64,000 bases of DNA from Dyadobacter sp. CY323. Its GTDB lineage: Bacteria > Bacteroidota > Bacteroidia > Cytophagales > Spirosomataceae. The translations under genes were made by a program, and so were the position numbers. The stretch is taken from the NCBI RefSeq assembly GCF_021390245.1, contig NZ_JAJUXH010000008.1:32524-96523 (forward strand). Direction: 5' to 3'. Below, piece after piece: positions 34,536 to 44,323 of this stretch (position 1 is the stretch's first letter; each line of letters opens with the position of its first letter). The notes below the pieces were generated by a model. The model worked only from the letters and a program-made list of their open reading frames with translations, was not told the DNA's origin and did no database searches.

Positions 34536-34907
34536 ATGAAAATTGTAATTATTGAGGATGAGCAGGATTTGGGAGTGTTGTTACGCAATTTTCTAGTCAG
34601 ACAGTTAAACATTAAAACACCGGAAGCATCTGTAAAAGTCGCCGCCTCTCTCTCGGAGGGTTTACTATGTATTCGGGAAATGAGCCCCGACTGGATATTT
34701 ATTGATAACAATCTGCCTGACGGTAAAGGGATTGATGAAATTCAAACCATTAAGAATGCGGGCCACGAGCGAAGCATGAAAGTGGTGATGATGAGCGCAA
34801 TGACCAATCTCAAAGAAGAGGCACTGAAACTCGGTGCCGATTATTTTCTTGACAAACCAATCAGCTTCGTAGAAGTCAAGCATATTATTGCCGCGAATAA
34901 ACGGTGA
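34536..34907 (+). CDS. Orphan single-domain response regulator (CheY-like)
   Basis: A receiver domain only, 123 residues: acidic residues E7/D8 near the N-terminus, phospho-acceptor D57 (FIDNNLPDG), conserved Ser in MMSAMT and K107 in LDKPIS. There is no output domain, so it acts by protein contact or as a phosphate relay. No kinase is adjacent; the nearest is the hybrid kinase of the rpoN operon 4.5 kb away. The upstream region has a good sigma-54-like promoter, which would place it under the NtrC-type or the receiver-less activator of this window. That connection is inferred. Confidence 0.88.
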   Translation: MKIVIIEDEQDLGVLLRNFLVRQLNIKTPEASVKVAASLSEGLLCIREMSPDWIFIDNNLPDGKGIDEIQTIKNAGHERSMKVVMMSAMTNLKEEALKLGADYFLDKPISFVEVKHIIAANKR

Positions 34908-35030
34908 CGTTTATGCCAAAAACAGTGTTTGCCAAGCTGTCGTGGAAAAAAATCCGTCTTTTGTAGATTCGGACAAAGACTCGTAGAAATTTTTACTCAA
35001 TACAAAGATCTGCTATTAATACGCACAAAA

Positions 35031-37307
35031 TCAGAAAAGGATCGGGCATTGCGTCCCCGACCTGCCCCGCGATCCGGGTAGCTTTACCTTTTGACTCCGA
35101 TAACGAACGTGCTTTTTCTTAGGCGTACTTCCTTTTTTCTTCTCGTACGCAACCAGCTTGAAGTCATAATCCGGTATAAAATAATCCTCCTTATATTCAG
35201 CAACGGGCAGCGGCATATAGTGTCTCCCCGGGAATGTTAATACATCATACTCATAATCATACAGGTAAATTGTCACGAAACCGTCGCGGCTATACTTGAT
35301 CCCGATGTCAGAAAAGGGGCTATTTTCATCTGCCGAGGCTACAAGCCGCATCATTTCCTGTTGTTTTCCTTTTGCCAGCACCGTCATATTATACTGAAAA
35401 ACCCGGTGCAGCGAATCGATCTGGATTGCGACACCCAGGTAGTATTTCGCATCTTTAATGCGTTGCTGGCCTGCGTACATCACAGCCGTATTGTTCAATG
35501 CACTTTTATCCTGATAGGTCTGATAGCTGAGTTTCGCTTCATCGTATTTTTCCAGGTAACGATATACATTTCCCTGATTCACGTTGTAAAACTTCCGGGA
35601 TGGCGCAGCGTCCATTGCTTTTTTGAAATCTTCAAATGAGCCATCGTAACGCGCGTTCGCCTCATTAACCTGATGCCGCTGATCATGCCTGTTTCCTATA
35701 TACGCCTGCACGATGCCATGGTTGTTATGCAGGAACGGTAGCTCCGGTTTCTCCCGCACCAGACTGTCAAAAAGTGCCATTGACTTATCCAGCTGGTCAT
35801 TTTCCAGCAGTACAACACCCCAGCCATTCTGCGCATTCACGTTCGCAGGGTTCAGAGAAACTGCCTTTTTAAATACCTGATATCCTTTTTTAAACATATC
35901 GAAATGCAGCAGCAGATTGCCGTAATTGCTCCACATGAGATCGTATCCCTGCTCATACTGCAATGCTTTTGCCAAAAACTGCCCGGCTTCCGAGTACCTT
36001 TTCTGGTCGATCATAATGCCGCTGATCCCTGCAAGTGCCTCATATCTGGCGGGATCCAGCCTGATCGCTTTTTGAAAATCTTCCTGCGCCTCGCTGCTCT
36101 TCTTCAGATAATATTCAGAAAATGCTTTGGTCACAAACAGGTCGGCAAAGAACCGGTTGTTTTCATCCAATGCTTTTTCCGCCTTCTTAAAATCCTTTAA
36201 TGCAAGATCATATTTCTTTTGGCCATAATATGCAACTGCTCGGCCAAGATACGCGGGTAAGTAAGTTGAGTCTTTTTTGATAACCCGGTCAAAAAGCGTG
36301 AATGCAGTCTGATATTCCCGCTTTGAAAGATGCGTATTCGCTATCCCGGACTGCAATGCAGGCGTTTCGCGTTTGAGCGTGGAAGCCAACTTGTAGTAGC
36401 GTTGCGCTTCGCCGATCAGTTTTAATCCGTAGTTTGAATGCGCCATTCCCAGATAGGCATCACCGCGAAAGGTGCGGTCATTGCTTTCGAGATATGTAGC
36501 GAAAACCGCTTTTGCAGCACCGAACTGGTTGAGTGACAACAATGCATTGGCGTATCTGATTTGTGCTTTCGGGTGTTTTCTGGCTACTTTTTCAAAATCT
36601 TTAACCGCCTTTTTTTCATTTCCCGTCCGCATCAGAATGTCCCCGCGCTGCAACCGGTAAGCCATTTCATCCTTCTGCCGGATCGCCGAGGTAATCTCAT
36701 CGACGGCTTCTTCGGGATGCCCCTGAAACTTGTGTATCAGTCCGACATTGTAATTCCATTTACCGCCACTGTTCTTTCCTGAATTGTTGGTGGAAAAGTC
36801 AACAGCCTCTCCGTACTTTTTCTGTTTGGCAAATGAAACAAGCGTGTTCAGATTGGCCTGGGAGCCACCCGGAGCGTCTGCAAAATCGGTTCTTGCAGCG
36901 GCAAACCTGCCCGACAATAATGCAAACAAACCGCGGTTGTAACGCATATTTTCACGATCGGAACTCAGATCGAGTTCTTCCATGATATGCAATGCTTTTT
37001 GATAATTACCGGACAAAGCGAGAATGATCGCCTCATTGTTCATCCGTTGCGCTGAGTCGGATGGCTGAAAAGCCTGTTTGTGATAAAGCGCGTAGGCGGC
37101 CTGCAGATTACGGACGCCGCGCTGGTACGTTTCTTCTTTTAGTAATGCGAGGTTATTTTCTTCAAATGCCTGGTTAAAAACCGGTAACAGATCTTTGACA
37201 ATCCTCTGACACTCACCGAAATCCTGAGCAGTTGCTGTTTCCGGAAGTAAAATCCTGAACAGTAGCAACATACCCGAAAATACAAGTAAGCATATTTTCC
37301 GTACCAT
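35031..37307 (-). CDS. Large secreted tetratricopeptide-repeat protein
   Basis: A protein of 758 residues with a signal peptide (about 1-28) and TPR hairpins over nearly the whole length to about residue 640, seen as repeated patterns such as A-x-A-L-Y-x-L-x-Q and PANVNAQNGWGVVLLE. The last 110 residues are different: Tyr/Asp-rich (YSRDGFVTIYLYDYEYDVLT), then Lys/Arg-rich with a low-complexity basic end. It should be periplasmic or outer-membrane associated, acting as a scaffold. No partner gene is adjacent, and no finer function can be given. Confidence 0.8.
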   Translation of the reverse strand: MVRKICLLVFSGMLLLFRILLPETATAQDFGECQRIVKDLLPVFNQAFEENNLALLKEETYQRGVRNLQAAYALYHKQAFQPSDSAQRMNNEAIILALSGNYQKALHIMEELDLSSDRENMRYNRGLFALLSGRFAAARTDFADAPGGSQANLNTLVSFAKQKKYGEAVDFSTNNSGKNSGGKWNYNVGLIHKFQGHPEEAVDEITSAIRQKDEMAYRLQRGDILMRTGNEKKAVKDFEKVARKHPKAQIRYANALLSLNQFGAAKAVFATYLESNDRTFRGDAYLGMAHSNYGLKLIGEAQRYYKLASTLKRETPALQSGIANTHLSKREYQTAFTLFDRVIKKDSTYLPAYLGRAVAYYGQKKYDLALKDFKKAEKALDENNRFFADLFVTKAFSEYYLKKSSEAQEDFQKAIRLDPARYEALAGISGIMIDQKRYSEAGQFLAKALQYEQGYDLMWSNYGNLLLHFDMFKKGYQVFKKAVSLNPANVNAQNGWGVVLLENDQLDKSMALFDSLVREKPELPFLHNNHGIVQAYIGNRHDQRHQVNEANARYDGSFEDFKKAMDAAPSRKFYNVNQGNVYRYLEKYDEAKLSYQTYQDKSALNNTAVMYAGQQRIKDAKYYLGVAIQIDSLHRVFQYNMTVLAKGKQQEMMRLVASADENSPFSDIGIKYSRDGFVTIYLYDYEYDVLTFPGRHYMPLPVAEYKEDYFIPDYDFKLVAYEKKKGSTPKKKHVRYRSQKVKLPGSRGRSGTQCPILF

Positions 37308-37430
37308 GATTGAATTGAATGGCTCAAAAAGGTACTAACCTACAAGTATTGTTTCAGATTTGCAATTACTGCTGTATGCCTACGGTAAATTCCGGATAAA
37401 ATGTTATTTTTTCAATAAATAAGCTAATAC

Positions 37431-39746
37431 TTAGACCTTTACGATGGCATTCGCGTTTAATCCTATCCGCTTTCCATGAACGGATATAATTAAATCTTTT
37501 TCGGACGTGTTTTCAATGGAAGTTTCATCCTTGGTTACTGTAATTTTCAGCCAGCTTTCCCTGAACCCAATGCGGAAAGAATAGGCGCTCCATTCTTCCG
37601 GCACGTACGGATTTAATACCAAAATCCCGTCCCTGACACGCTGCCCGGCAAATCCCTTCACAACGCTCATCCAGGTCCCGGCCATGGAAGTAATGTGGAG
37701 ACCGTCTTCAGTATCGTTATTATAATCATCGAGATCAAGTCGCGCCGTGCGAACGTACATTTCGTACGCCTTGTCTTTCATACCGATACTTGCCGCCAGG
37801 ATCGCATGCACGCAAGGTGAAAGCGACGATTCGTGGACGGTCATCGGTTCATAAAACTCGAAATTCCGCTTGATCTCGTCGGGCTGAAATTCGTCTTCAA
37901 AGAAATACAAACCTTGCAAGACGTCAGCCTGCTTGATGAAGCAAGATCTTAAAATCCGGTCCCAGGACCATTTTTGGTTAATGGGCCGATGATCGGCAAT
38001 GTCGTCTACGGTTAAGATCTCTTTATCTAAAAATCCTTGCTGCTGCAAAAATACCTGCCTGTTTTCATCGAAAGGGAAATGCATGTTTTCGATGATATGC
38101 TTCCACTCCGGCAATTCCGCATTTAGCCTCAAACCGGTTTTCAGGATAATTTCATTCAACCGTTTCGAATCCTCAGTCCACAATTTGTCGACAATTTCCA
38201 GCGTGTAGCGCAACGTCCAGCATGCGATGTAATTGGTATACCAGTTGTTATTTACATTGTTTTCGTACTCATTTGGCCCGGTCACACCCAGCATTACATA
38301 CTGGTTTTTTTCCGCCGACCAGGTAATGCGCTGCTTCCAGAACCTCGAAATCGCGATCAGCACTTCGAGCCCGTCTTCCGTTAAGTAGGTTTCATCGCCG
38401 GTGTAGCGGGTATAATCATATATCGCGTAGGCAATGGCGCCGTTCCGATGTATTTCCTCAAAGGTAATCTCCCATTCATTATGGCATTCCTCGCCGTTCA
38501 TCGTTACCATCGGGTACAGCGCAGCCCCGTCCGAAAAACCTAGTTTCCCGGCATTTTCAATGGCTTTCTGCAAGTGCTTATGTCTATATACGAGCAGGTT
38601 ACGTGCCACTTTGTGGTCCGCTGTGGAGAGGTAAAAGGGAATGCAATATGCCTCGGTATCCCAATAGGTGCTCCCCCCGTATTTTTCTCCCGTAAATCCT
38701 TTCGGCCCGATGTTCAGACGTTCATCCTCGCCGGTGTAGGTTTGGCCCAGGTGGAAAATATTGAACCGGATCGCTTGTTGCGCAGCGATATTCCCCTCGA
38801 TTGTGATGTCATTTTTCAGCCATTTTTCGGCCCACGCCTGCCGGTGCTCGGTATACATCAGGTCGAACCCTTTCTCAGAGATGCGGGTAATGTAGTTTTT
38901 TGCCTGAACGATCAGCTCACTTGTCTCATAGTTGGTCGACGACAGGTTTACGGCATATTTATAAACAGTCAGTTCCTGCCCTGCGCCCAATGTTACCCTC
39001 GCGGAACTGGCCACGTATTTTTCTTTCTCAAAAGGTGTATGACCCGTTTCGGCCAGCTTTCCGGTTGTTTTCAGCTCAAATTTCATCCCGGTTGCAACCT
39101 GAAACCGTTCCACTCTATATGGATTTTGCTTCGTTTCCAGAACCAGATACCCTTCGGAATATCCCGCAAGCCGCTCGATCTCATTCCAGAATGATTCGTC
39201 GTAATTCGAATCGCGGTTCCGGATATTGCCATCCAGATAAGGTGTGACCGTGAATTCATCCTCAAAATTCAAAGGCGTAAGCGTATAGCTGATCGCTGCC
39301 GACTCATCGTCGGCCATGCTGCAAAAGCGTTTGGATTCGATGCGCAGCTCCCGGCGACCTGAAAGTGTTACAACCGCTTTCCGTTCGAGCACGCCTTCTT
39401 TCATGTTCAGGTTTCGCTCAAATGCATGGACTTCGCAGGTATTTAAGTCGAGCATTTCACTCCCCACCAGCACGTCGATCCCCGTCCAGTTACATGCATT
39501 GAGTACTTTGGCGAAGTAGTTGGGATACCCGTTTTTCCACCAGCCAACACGTGTTTTATCCGGAAAATAAACACCGGCGACATAGTTACCCAGGAGCGTT
39601 TTACCGGTATATCTTTCTTCAAAGTTCCCCCGCTGTCCCATCCGTCCATTACCGAGGCTCATTAAACTCTCTGTAATTTCGTTATACTCAGGATGGAAGC
39701 CGTTTTCCACAATGCACCATGGATCGTGGGTGATGTAATTTTTCAT
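37431..39746 (-). CDS. GH65 disaccharide phosphorylase (maltose/kojibiose phosphorylase family)
   Basis: A protein of 771 residues without signal peptide, so cytoplasmic. It has the N-terminal beta-sandwich with LGNGRMGQRGNFEE, the (alpha/alpha)6 barrel with GGSTYWDTEAYC (about 357-368), the GPNEYENNVNNNWYTN motif whose E493 is the likely general acid by analogy to Lactobacillus maltose phosphorylase, and KWSWDR near residue 592. The enzyme splits an alpha-linked glucose disaccharide with phosphate to give beta-glucose-1-phosphate and glucose. Maltose, trehalose or kojibiose are all possible; maltose is favoured by the length and by the GH13 neighbour. The ATG overlaps the pgmB stop by one base (TAATG). 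Confidence 0.88.
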   Translation of the reverse strand: MKNYITHDPWCIVENGFHPEYNEITESLMSLGNGRMGQRGNFEERYTGKTLLGNYVAGVYFPDKTRVGWWKNGYPNYFAKVLNACNWTGIDVLVGSEMLDLNTCEVHAFERNLNMKEGVLERKAVVTLSGRRELRIESKRFCSMADDESAAISYTLTPLNFEDEFTVTPYLDGNIRNRDSNYDESFWNEIERLAGYSEGYLVLETKQNPYRVERFQVATGMKFELKTTGKLAETGHTPFEKEKYVASSARVTLGAGQELTVYKYAVNLSSTNYETSELIVQAKNYITRISEKGFDLMYTEHRQAWAEKWLKNDITIEGNIAAQQAIRFNIFHLGQTYTGEDERLNIGPKGFTGEKYGGSTYWDTEAYCIPFYLSTADHKVARNLLVYRHKHLQKAIENAGKLGFSDGAALYPMVTMNGEECHNEWEITFEEIHRNGAIAYAIYDYTRYTGDETYLTEDGLEVLIAISRFWKQRITWSAEKNQYVMLGVTGPNEYENNVNNNWYTNYIACWTLRYTLEIVDKLWTEDSKRLNEIILKTGLRLNAELPEWKHIIENMHFPFDENRQVFLQQQGFLDKEILTVDDIADHRPINQKWSWDRILRSCFIKQADVLQGLYFFEDEFQPDEIKRNFEFYEPMTVHESSLSPCVHAILAASIGMKDKAYEMYVRTARLDLDDYNNDTEDGLHITSMAGTWMSVVKGFAGQRVRDGILVLNPYVPEEWSAYSFRIGFRESWLKITVTKDETSIENTSEKDLIISVHGKRIGLNANAIVKV

Positions 39747-40402
39747 TATATGCTTAATTCGATAAGATCATGAACTCGGAAGTTTGCAAAACCCTCGATC
39801 ACAAAATCAGCCTCCGTTAAAACTGACTTCTCTCCTACTCCGATGGCCAGCATTCCGGCTGACCTCGCAGATTGTATCCCGGCAACGGCATCTTCAAAAA
39901 CGACGCAATTTTCCGGGGATGTGTTCAGATCTTCGGCTCCCAGAAGAAAAACCTGAGGATCGGGCTTGCCTTTGGTAACACGGTTACCGTCAACGATGGT
40001 GTCGAAATATTCCAGCATTCCGATCCTTTCCAGGATCACCTTCGCATTCTTGCTCGCTGAACCTAATCCCACGCGCATTCCCGTTGCTTTCAACTCGTCG
40101 ATAAAAGTCCGGACACCTGGTAATGTATCTTCCGGCGTCATTTGCTGGCATAATTCCAGGTACCTCACATTCTTTTCAGCAGCATGTTCCGCTTTTTCTT
40201 CGTCTGTCAAATGCACCCCGCCGATTGTCAGAATGATTTCCAGCGATTCGATCCGGCTTACACCTTTCAGCCGTTCGTTTTGTTCCAGTGTCAGATCAAA
40301 ACCGAGGTCGTTTGCGAGCCTGCGCCAGGCGATGTAATGATACTTTGCGGTGTCCACAATCACTCCGTCAAGATCGAAGAGACAGGCATTTATTGAGGGC
40401 AT
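39746..40402 (-). CDS. pgmB: Beta-phosphoglucomutase
   Basis: A HAD-superfamily protein of 218 residues: motif I FDLDGVIVDTA (8-18) with nucleophile D9 and acid/base D11, cap domain with the LKGVSRIES signature (about 45-53) typical of beta-PGM, motif II GLGSASKNA, motif III Lys in VTKGKPDP, and motif IV VVFEDAVAGIQSA. It converts beta-glucose-1-phosphate, the product of the GH65 enzyme, to glucose-6-phosphate. The two genes overlap by one base and must be co-translated. On the minus strand a TAAATTTG box (40417-40410) lies very close to the start; if it is used, the leader would be only a few bases. Confidence 0.93.
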   Translation of the reverse strand: MPSINACLFDLDGVIVDTAKYHYIAWRRLANDLGFDLTLEQNERLKGVSRIESLEIILTIGGVHLTDEEKAEHAAEKNVRYLELCQQMTPEDTLPGVRTFIDELKATGMRVGLGSASKNAKVILERIGMLEYFDTIVDGNRVTKGKPDPQVFLLGAEDLNTSPENCVVFEDAVAGIQSARSAGMLAIGVGEKSVLTEADFVIEGFANFRVHDLIELSI

Positions 40403-40457
40403 ATTAGGTCAAATTTAATATCTTGCAAAATAGTAAAAATTCGTAAGCACCTGCATT

Positions 40458-42206
40458 ATGGCTAAAATGCCCACTCCCGGATCACATAAATTTGTTATTT
40501 ATCAGATCTTCACGCGCCTTTTTGGCAATCAGAATACAACCAACAAATACTATGGCACACTGGAAGAAAATGGGACTGGGAAATTCAACGACATTACGGA
40601 AACGGCTCTCGTGGCGCTCAAAGATTTCGGGATCACACATGTCTGGTACACAGGCATACTGGAGCATGCCACCCTCACCGATTATTCAGAATTTGGTATC
40701 AACCCCGACCATCCGTTGGTCGTAAAAGGAATTGCCGGATCGCCGTATGCGGTAAAAGATTACTATGATGTAGATCCCGACCTGGCTGTCGACGTGCGGG
40801 ACCGGATGAAGGAATTCGAGGAACTGCTGGGCCGTACACATGCACTCGATTTGAAGGTGATCATCGACTTTATTCCAAACCACGTGGCCCGCCAATATCA
40901 TTCGGATGCTACTGCTATGGGCATAAAAGATTTTGGCGAAGAAGATGATGATACCGTCGATTTTAAAGCTTCAAATAATTTTTATTACATTCCAAATCAG
41001 GATTTTATCGTTCCTGAAGGTCACACTCCGCCTGTTCCCATTCATAACCCATATCATGAACGTCCGGCAAAGGCGACCGGGAACGACGTTTTTCAGGCAC
41101 AGCCGAGCCAGTACGATTGGTATGAAACGATCAAGCTGAACTACGGGGTCGATTACCTACGGGAACGGGCTACCTATTTTGATCCGATCCCTTCCACCTG
41201 GCTTAAAATGTATGATATTTTAAAGTATTGGGTACAAAAAGGTGTAGATGGATTCCGTTGCGATATGGCCGAAATGGTACCGGTGGAATTCTGGGCCTGG
41301 GTGATTCCGGAGATTAAAAAGCTTAATGAAACAGTGATTTTTATCGCTGAGATCTACAATCCAACCGAGTACCACAATTATATCAACGTTGGAAAGTTCG
41401 ATTATCTCTACGACAAAGTAGGACTTTATAACTCACTGCGCCGGCTGGTCGAGGGACATGGGACGGTTGAAGAAATTACCAGGATCTGGCAGCAAGAATC
41501 GGGGGATATCAGCAAAAACATGCTCCGGTTCCTTGAAAACCACGATGAGCAACGGATTGCCTCGCGGTATTTTGCAGGTGATCCGTGGCTTGCCATTCCC
41601 GCAATGACATTGAGCGCGACGTTGCACGATGGCCCGGTGATGGTTTATTTCGGTCAGGAACTTGGCGTAAATCCGACCGTAGCAGAAGGATTTCAGGGTG
41701 AAGATGGCCGGACAACCATTTTCGATTATTGGGGCGTCACGGAATTTCAGCAATGGGTGAATGGCGGCAGGTTCAATACCGATCTGCTGACCGCCGATCA
41801 GCAACGGCTGCGTTCGTTTTACGAGAGCCTGAACCATTTTGTGCTTGAAAATGAAGCCGTTCGCGAGGGTGGATTTTATGATCTTCAATTTATCAATGTC
41901 GATGGCCAATCTCTCAATTATGACAAAACGATCATTTACAGCTACTTAAGATATGCCGAAAATCAAAAGCTGCTTTTTGTCTATAATTTTCATCATGATA
42001 AAACCATTGAAACCTCGGTGCGTATTCCGCAGGACGCCTGGACTGATTTTTTGAAGCTGGGTAAAACGAACGACTATTCGCTGAAACCGGTTTTCCCGCT
42101 TTTTCTGCCGCCGCTGCGGTTAAATGCAGCCGAAATCACTTCGACCGGTGTGCACATTGAACTGCCGCCCGTTTCGGTTTTTGTTTTTGAAATCATCGAA
42201 AAATAG
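40458..42206 (+). CDS. GH13 alpha-amylase-family enzyme
   Basis: A protein of 582 residues without signal peptide, so probably cytoplasmic. The (beta/alpha)8 barrel has the four GH13 regions: DFIPNH (137-142), GFRCDMAEM with nucleophile D269, FIAEIY with acid/base E298, and FLENHDEQ with D363. A C-terminal beta domain ends in VFEIIEK. The family cleaves or rearranges alpha-glucosidic bonds; subfamily and substrate are not safe from sequence alone. It is divergent from pgmB and the GH65 gene with 55 bases between the starts, so the three likely work together on maltose-type oligosaccharides. Confidence 0.85.
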   Translation: MAKMPTPGSHKFVIYQIFTRLFGNQNTTNKYYGTLEENGTGKFNDITETALVALKDFGITHVWYTGILEHATLTDYSEFGINPDHPLVVKGIAGSPYAVKDYYDVDPDLAVDVRDRMKEFEELLGRTHALDLKVIIDFIPNHVARQYHSDATAMGIKDFGEEDDDTVDFKASNNFYYIPNQDFIVPEGHTPPVPIHNPYHERPAKATGNDVFQAQPSQYDWYETIKLNYGVDYLRERATYFDPIPSTWLKMYDILKYWVQKGVDGFRCDMAEMVPVEFWAWVIPEIKKLNETVIFIAEIYNPTEYHNYINVGKFDYLYDKVGLYNSLRRLVEGHGTVEEITRIWQQESGDISKNMLRFLENHDEQRIASRYFAGDPWLAIPAMTLSATLHDGPVMVYFGQELGVNPTVAEGFQGEDGRTTIFDYWGVTEFQQWVNGGRFNTDLLTADQQRLRSFYESLNHFVLENEAVREGGFYDLQFINVDGQSLNYDKTIIYSYLRYAENQKLLFVYNFHHDKTIETSVRIPQDAWTDFLKLGKTNDYSLKPVFPLFLPPLRLNAAEITSTGVHIELPPVSVFVFEIIEK

Positions 42207-42362
42207 TTGGGTACTGGGATCACGAACATGGATTTCTTAACAAAAGGGATTGGTTTAAAGCAATTGCAAATCGGGTTTTTCATGCCTATTTTTACATACG
42301 TTCGAAATTTTGTCTTTTTCAATACTACTTTCACTCGCTCAACAGGATCCGAAGAATTCAGT

Positions 42363-43181
42363 ATGATACGCATTGGAGTGCTACTTCTTTTTTTAACAAT
42401 ATCGGTCGCCGGGTATGCGCAGACGAGCCTGCAAAAGGCTTTTGGACAAAAAATGGATTTGCCTGACAGCCGCGATATCGGTACTCAGGTGTTGAGAATC
42501 ACCGAGTCGTTCCTGGGTACGCCTTACGTAGCCGGCTCGCTGGAAGGTAATCCGACCGAAAGGCTGGTTTGCAAGTTGGACGGGCTGGATTGTACGACAC
42601 TCGTAGAAAGCTCGGTCGCATTGGCAGTCGCCAAGTCCGAGAACTCCGGTTACGAAGGTTATAAGTCCGAACTGACCAAGTTGCGTTACCGCGATGGCAT
42701 TATTGACGGATATCCTTCCAGGCTGCATTACGTGCTCGACTGGATGTATGAAAATGAAAAACGCGGCAGATTAGAAGATATCACGGCAAAAGTGGGAGGG
42801 ATACCTTTTAAAAAGGAGATCAATTTCATGACAAATCATGCCAATCTTTATCCTGCGATGGCGGAAAGCGAAGTTTGGGAAAAAGTGAAAGACCAGGAAA
42901 CTGTCATCAATTCCAGAGAACATAACTATATCCCGAAGGCGGGGATCCATAAAGCTGAACCGATGCTTCACGACGGCGACATTGTCGCATTCACCTCGTC
43001 TGTTGAGGGGTTGGACGTGAACCATATGGGCATTATCACCAAAGTTGGCAGCCGCGCCTACCTCATACATGCTTCGCTGACCGGCAAAAAAGTACTTATG
43101 TCCAGCGTTCCGCTCGCAGAATATGTGGCTTCGGTCCCCAAACATACGGGAATGATCGTGGCCCGGCTCAACGATATCTGA
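42363..43181 (+). CDS. DUF1460 amidase/peptidase-like exported protein
   Basis: A protein of 272 residues with a signal peptide (about 1-20, ending GYAQ). The family (DUF1460, N-acetylmuramoyl-L-alanine amidase-like) has an NlpC/P60-like fold; a Cys in LDGLDCTTLVE (C77) and a His in VNHMGII (H221) are the likely catalytic pair, suggesting cleavage of cell-wall peptides in the periplasm. The ATG at 42363 is chosen since it gives the signal peptide directly; the frame upstream lacks features. Its stop overlaps the start of the MscS gene by one base (TGATG), so the two are coupled. Confidence 0.85.
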   Translation: MIRIGVLLLFLTISVAGYAQTSLQKAFGQKMDLPDSRDIGTQVLRITESFLGTPYVAGSLEGNPTERLVCKLDGLDCTTLVESSVALAVAKSENSGYEGYKSELTKLRYRDGIIDGYPSRLHYVLDWMYENEKRGRLEDITAKVGGIPFKKEINFMTNHANLYPAMAESEVWEKVKDQETVINSREHNYIPKAGIHKAEPMLHDGDIVAFTSSVEGLDVNHMGIITKVGSRAYLIHASLTGKKVLMSSVPLAEYVASVPKHTGMIVARLNDI

Positions 43182-44266
43182 TGTCCTTAATGGAGTTTTC
43201 TCAACTACTTGATTACAAAAATTCTCCCTGGCTGATCATCGCGCTGGCAGGCATAGCCGGCCTGATTATCAGCACGATACTAATTAGTGCCATCAAGGTC
43301 ACCGCATTAAAAAAAGATTGGCCGGCAGTTCGCGTCATCCGTAAAAACCTGACGGGTATCCTCCATTTCTTCATTCCGATGGTGCTCATTACGGTTGTTT
43401 TGAAAACCTACGTATCATTCGACAAAACGTACGAATGGTTTTTTGGGATCAGCAAGGTCTTGACCATCGCGCTGACGACCTGGCTAATGACGCGCATCGT
43501 TATCATTATTGAACAAATACTGATCGAACAGCTTGACTTCAACTCGCCGGACAACAATTACGCGAGGCGGATGTTTACCAAAATCAAGTTTGTCAAACGC
43601 ATCATTATTATCCTCATTGTAACATTTGGTTTATCCATTTTGCTGCTCAGCTTTAACAGTGTGAGACAGTATGGGGTGGGTATCCTGACCTCAGCAGGGA
43701 TTTTCAGTGTGATTATCGGTTTTGCCGCGCAAAAATCGCTGGCCAATTTAATGGCGGGCATCCAGATCGCATTTACACAGCCGATCAAGATCGATGATGT
43801 GGTGATCGTGGAGGGTGAGTGGGGACGGATCGAGGAGATTAACCTGACTTATGTCGTGGTGAATATCTGGGACTTGCGGCGCATTGTATTGCCCATTACC
43901 TATTTCATCGAAACGCCGTTTCAAAACTGGACAAGAAATGATAGTGCGCTGATCGGCAGCGCATTTTTTCATCTCAATTACCATACTCCGGTTGACAAAT
44001 TAAGGGAAAAACTGAAACAGATATTGGATGAAACGCCACTCTGGAATGGAAAGTCGTGGGCATTACAGGTTACGGATACCCAGGGTCAGTTTATGGTCTT
44101 GAGAGCATTAATGTCGGCCCGGAACTCTTCCGAAACATTCGATCTGCGTTGTATTGTCCGCGAAAAAATGATCGAATTTATTAGTAAAGAATATCCGCAG
44201 GCGCTGCCGTCCACACGCATTGAGGAACAAGAAAAACCATTTAAACTTCCTGACCCGGGAGCATAA
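43181..44266 (+). CDS. Small-conductance mechanosensitive channel family protein (MscS)
   Basis: A 361-residue inner-membrane protein with about five hydrophobic segments (about 17-37, 55-75, 88-110, 137-160, 166-190), the Gly/Ala-rich pore helix (FAAQKSLANLMAGIQIAFTQ), and the cytoplasmic beta domain starting at PIKIDDVVIVEGEWGRIEEI, as in MscS. The extra N-terminal helices are common in Bacteroidetes homologues. It releases osmolytes on hypo-osmotic shock. Translation is coupled to the cell-wall hydrolase before it, which suggests a shared role in envelope stress, by inference. Confidence 0.9.
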   Translation: MSLMEFSQLLDYKNSPWLIIALAGIAGLIISTILISAIKVTALKKDWPAVRVIRKNLTGILHFFIPMVLITVVLKTYVSFDKTYEWFFGISKVLTIALTTWLMTRIVIIIEQILIEQLDFNSPDNNYARRMFTKIKFVKRIIIILIVTFGLSILLLSFNSVRQYGVGILTSAGIFSVIIGFAAQKSLANLMAGIQIAFTQPIKIDDVVIVEGEWGRIEEINLTYVVVNIWDLRRIVLPITYFIETPFQNWTRNDSALIGSAFFHLNYHTPVDKLREKLKQILDETPLWNGKSWALQVTDTQGQFMVLRALMSARNSSETFDLRCIVREKMIEFISKEYPQALPSTRIEEQEKPFKLPDPGA

Positions 44267-44271
44267 AATTA

Positions 44272-44292
44272 GCCCCCGGAAAATCCGGAGGC
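44272..44292. terminator. Probable hairpin between convergent genes
   Basis: GCCCCCGGA (44272-44280) pairs with TCCGGAGGC (44284-44292) with one mismatch and a 3-base loop. The T-rich tail on the plus strand is interrupted (CAGTTCTTTCTT), so termination is likely but not strong. Confidence 0.5.
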
Positions 44293-44323
44293 CAGTTCTT
44301 TCTTACTACTCACCTAACTCAAT

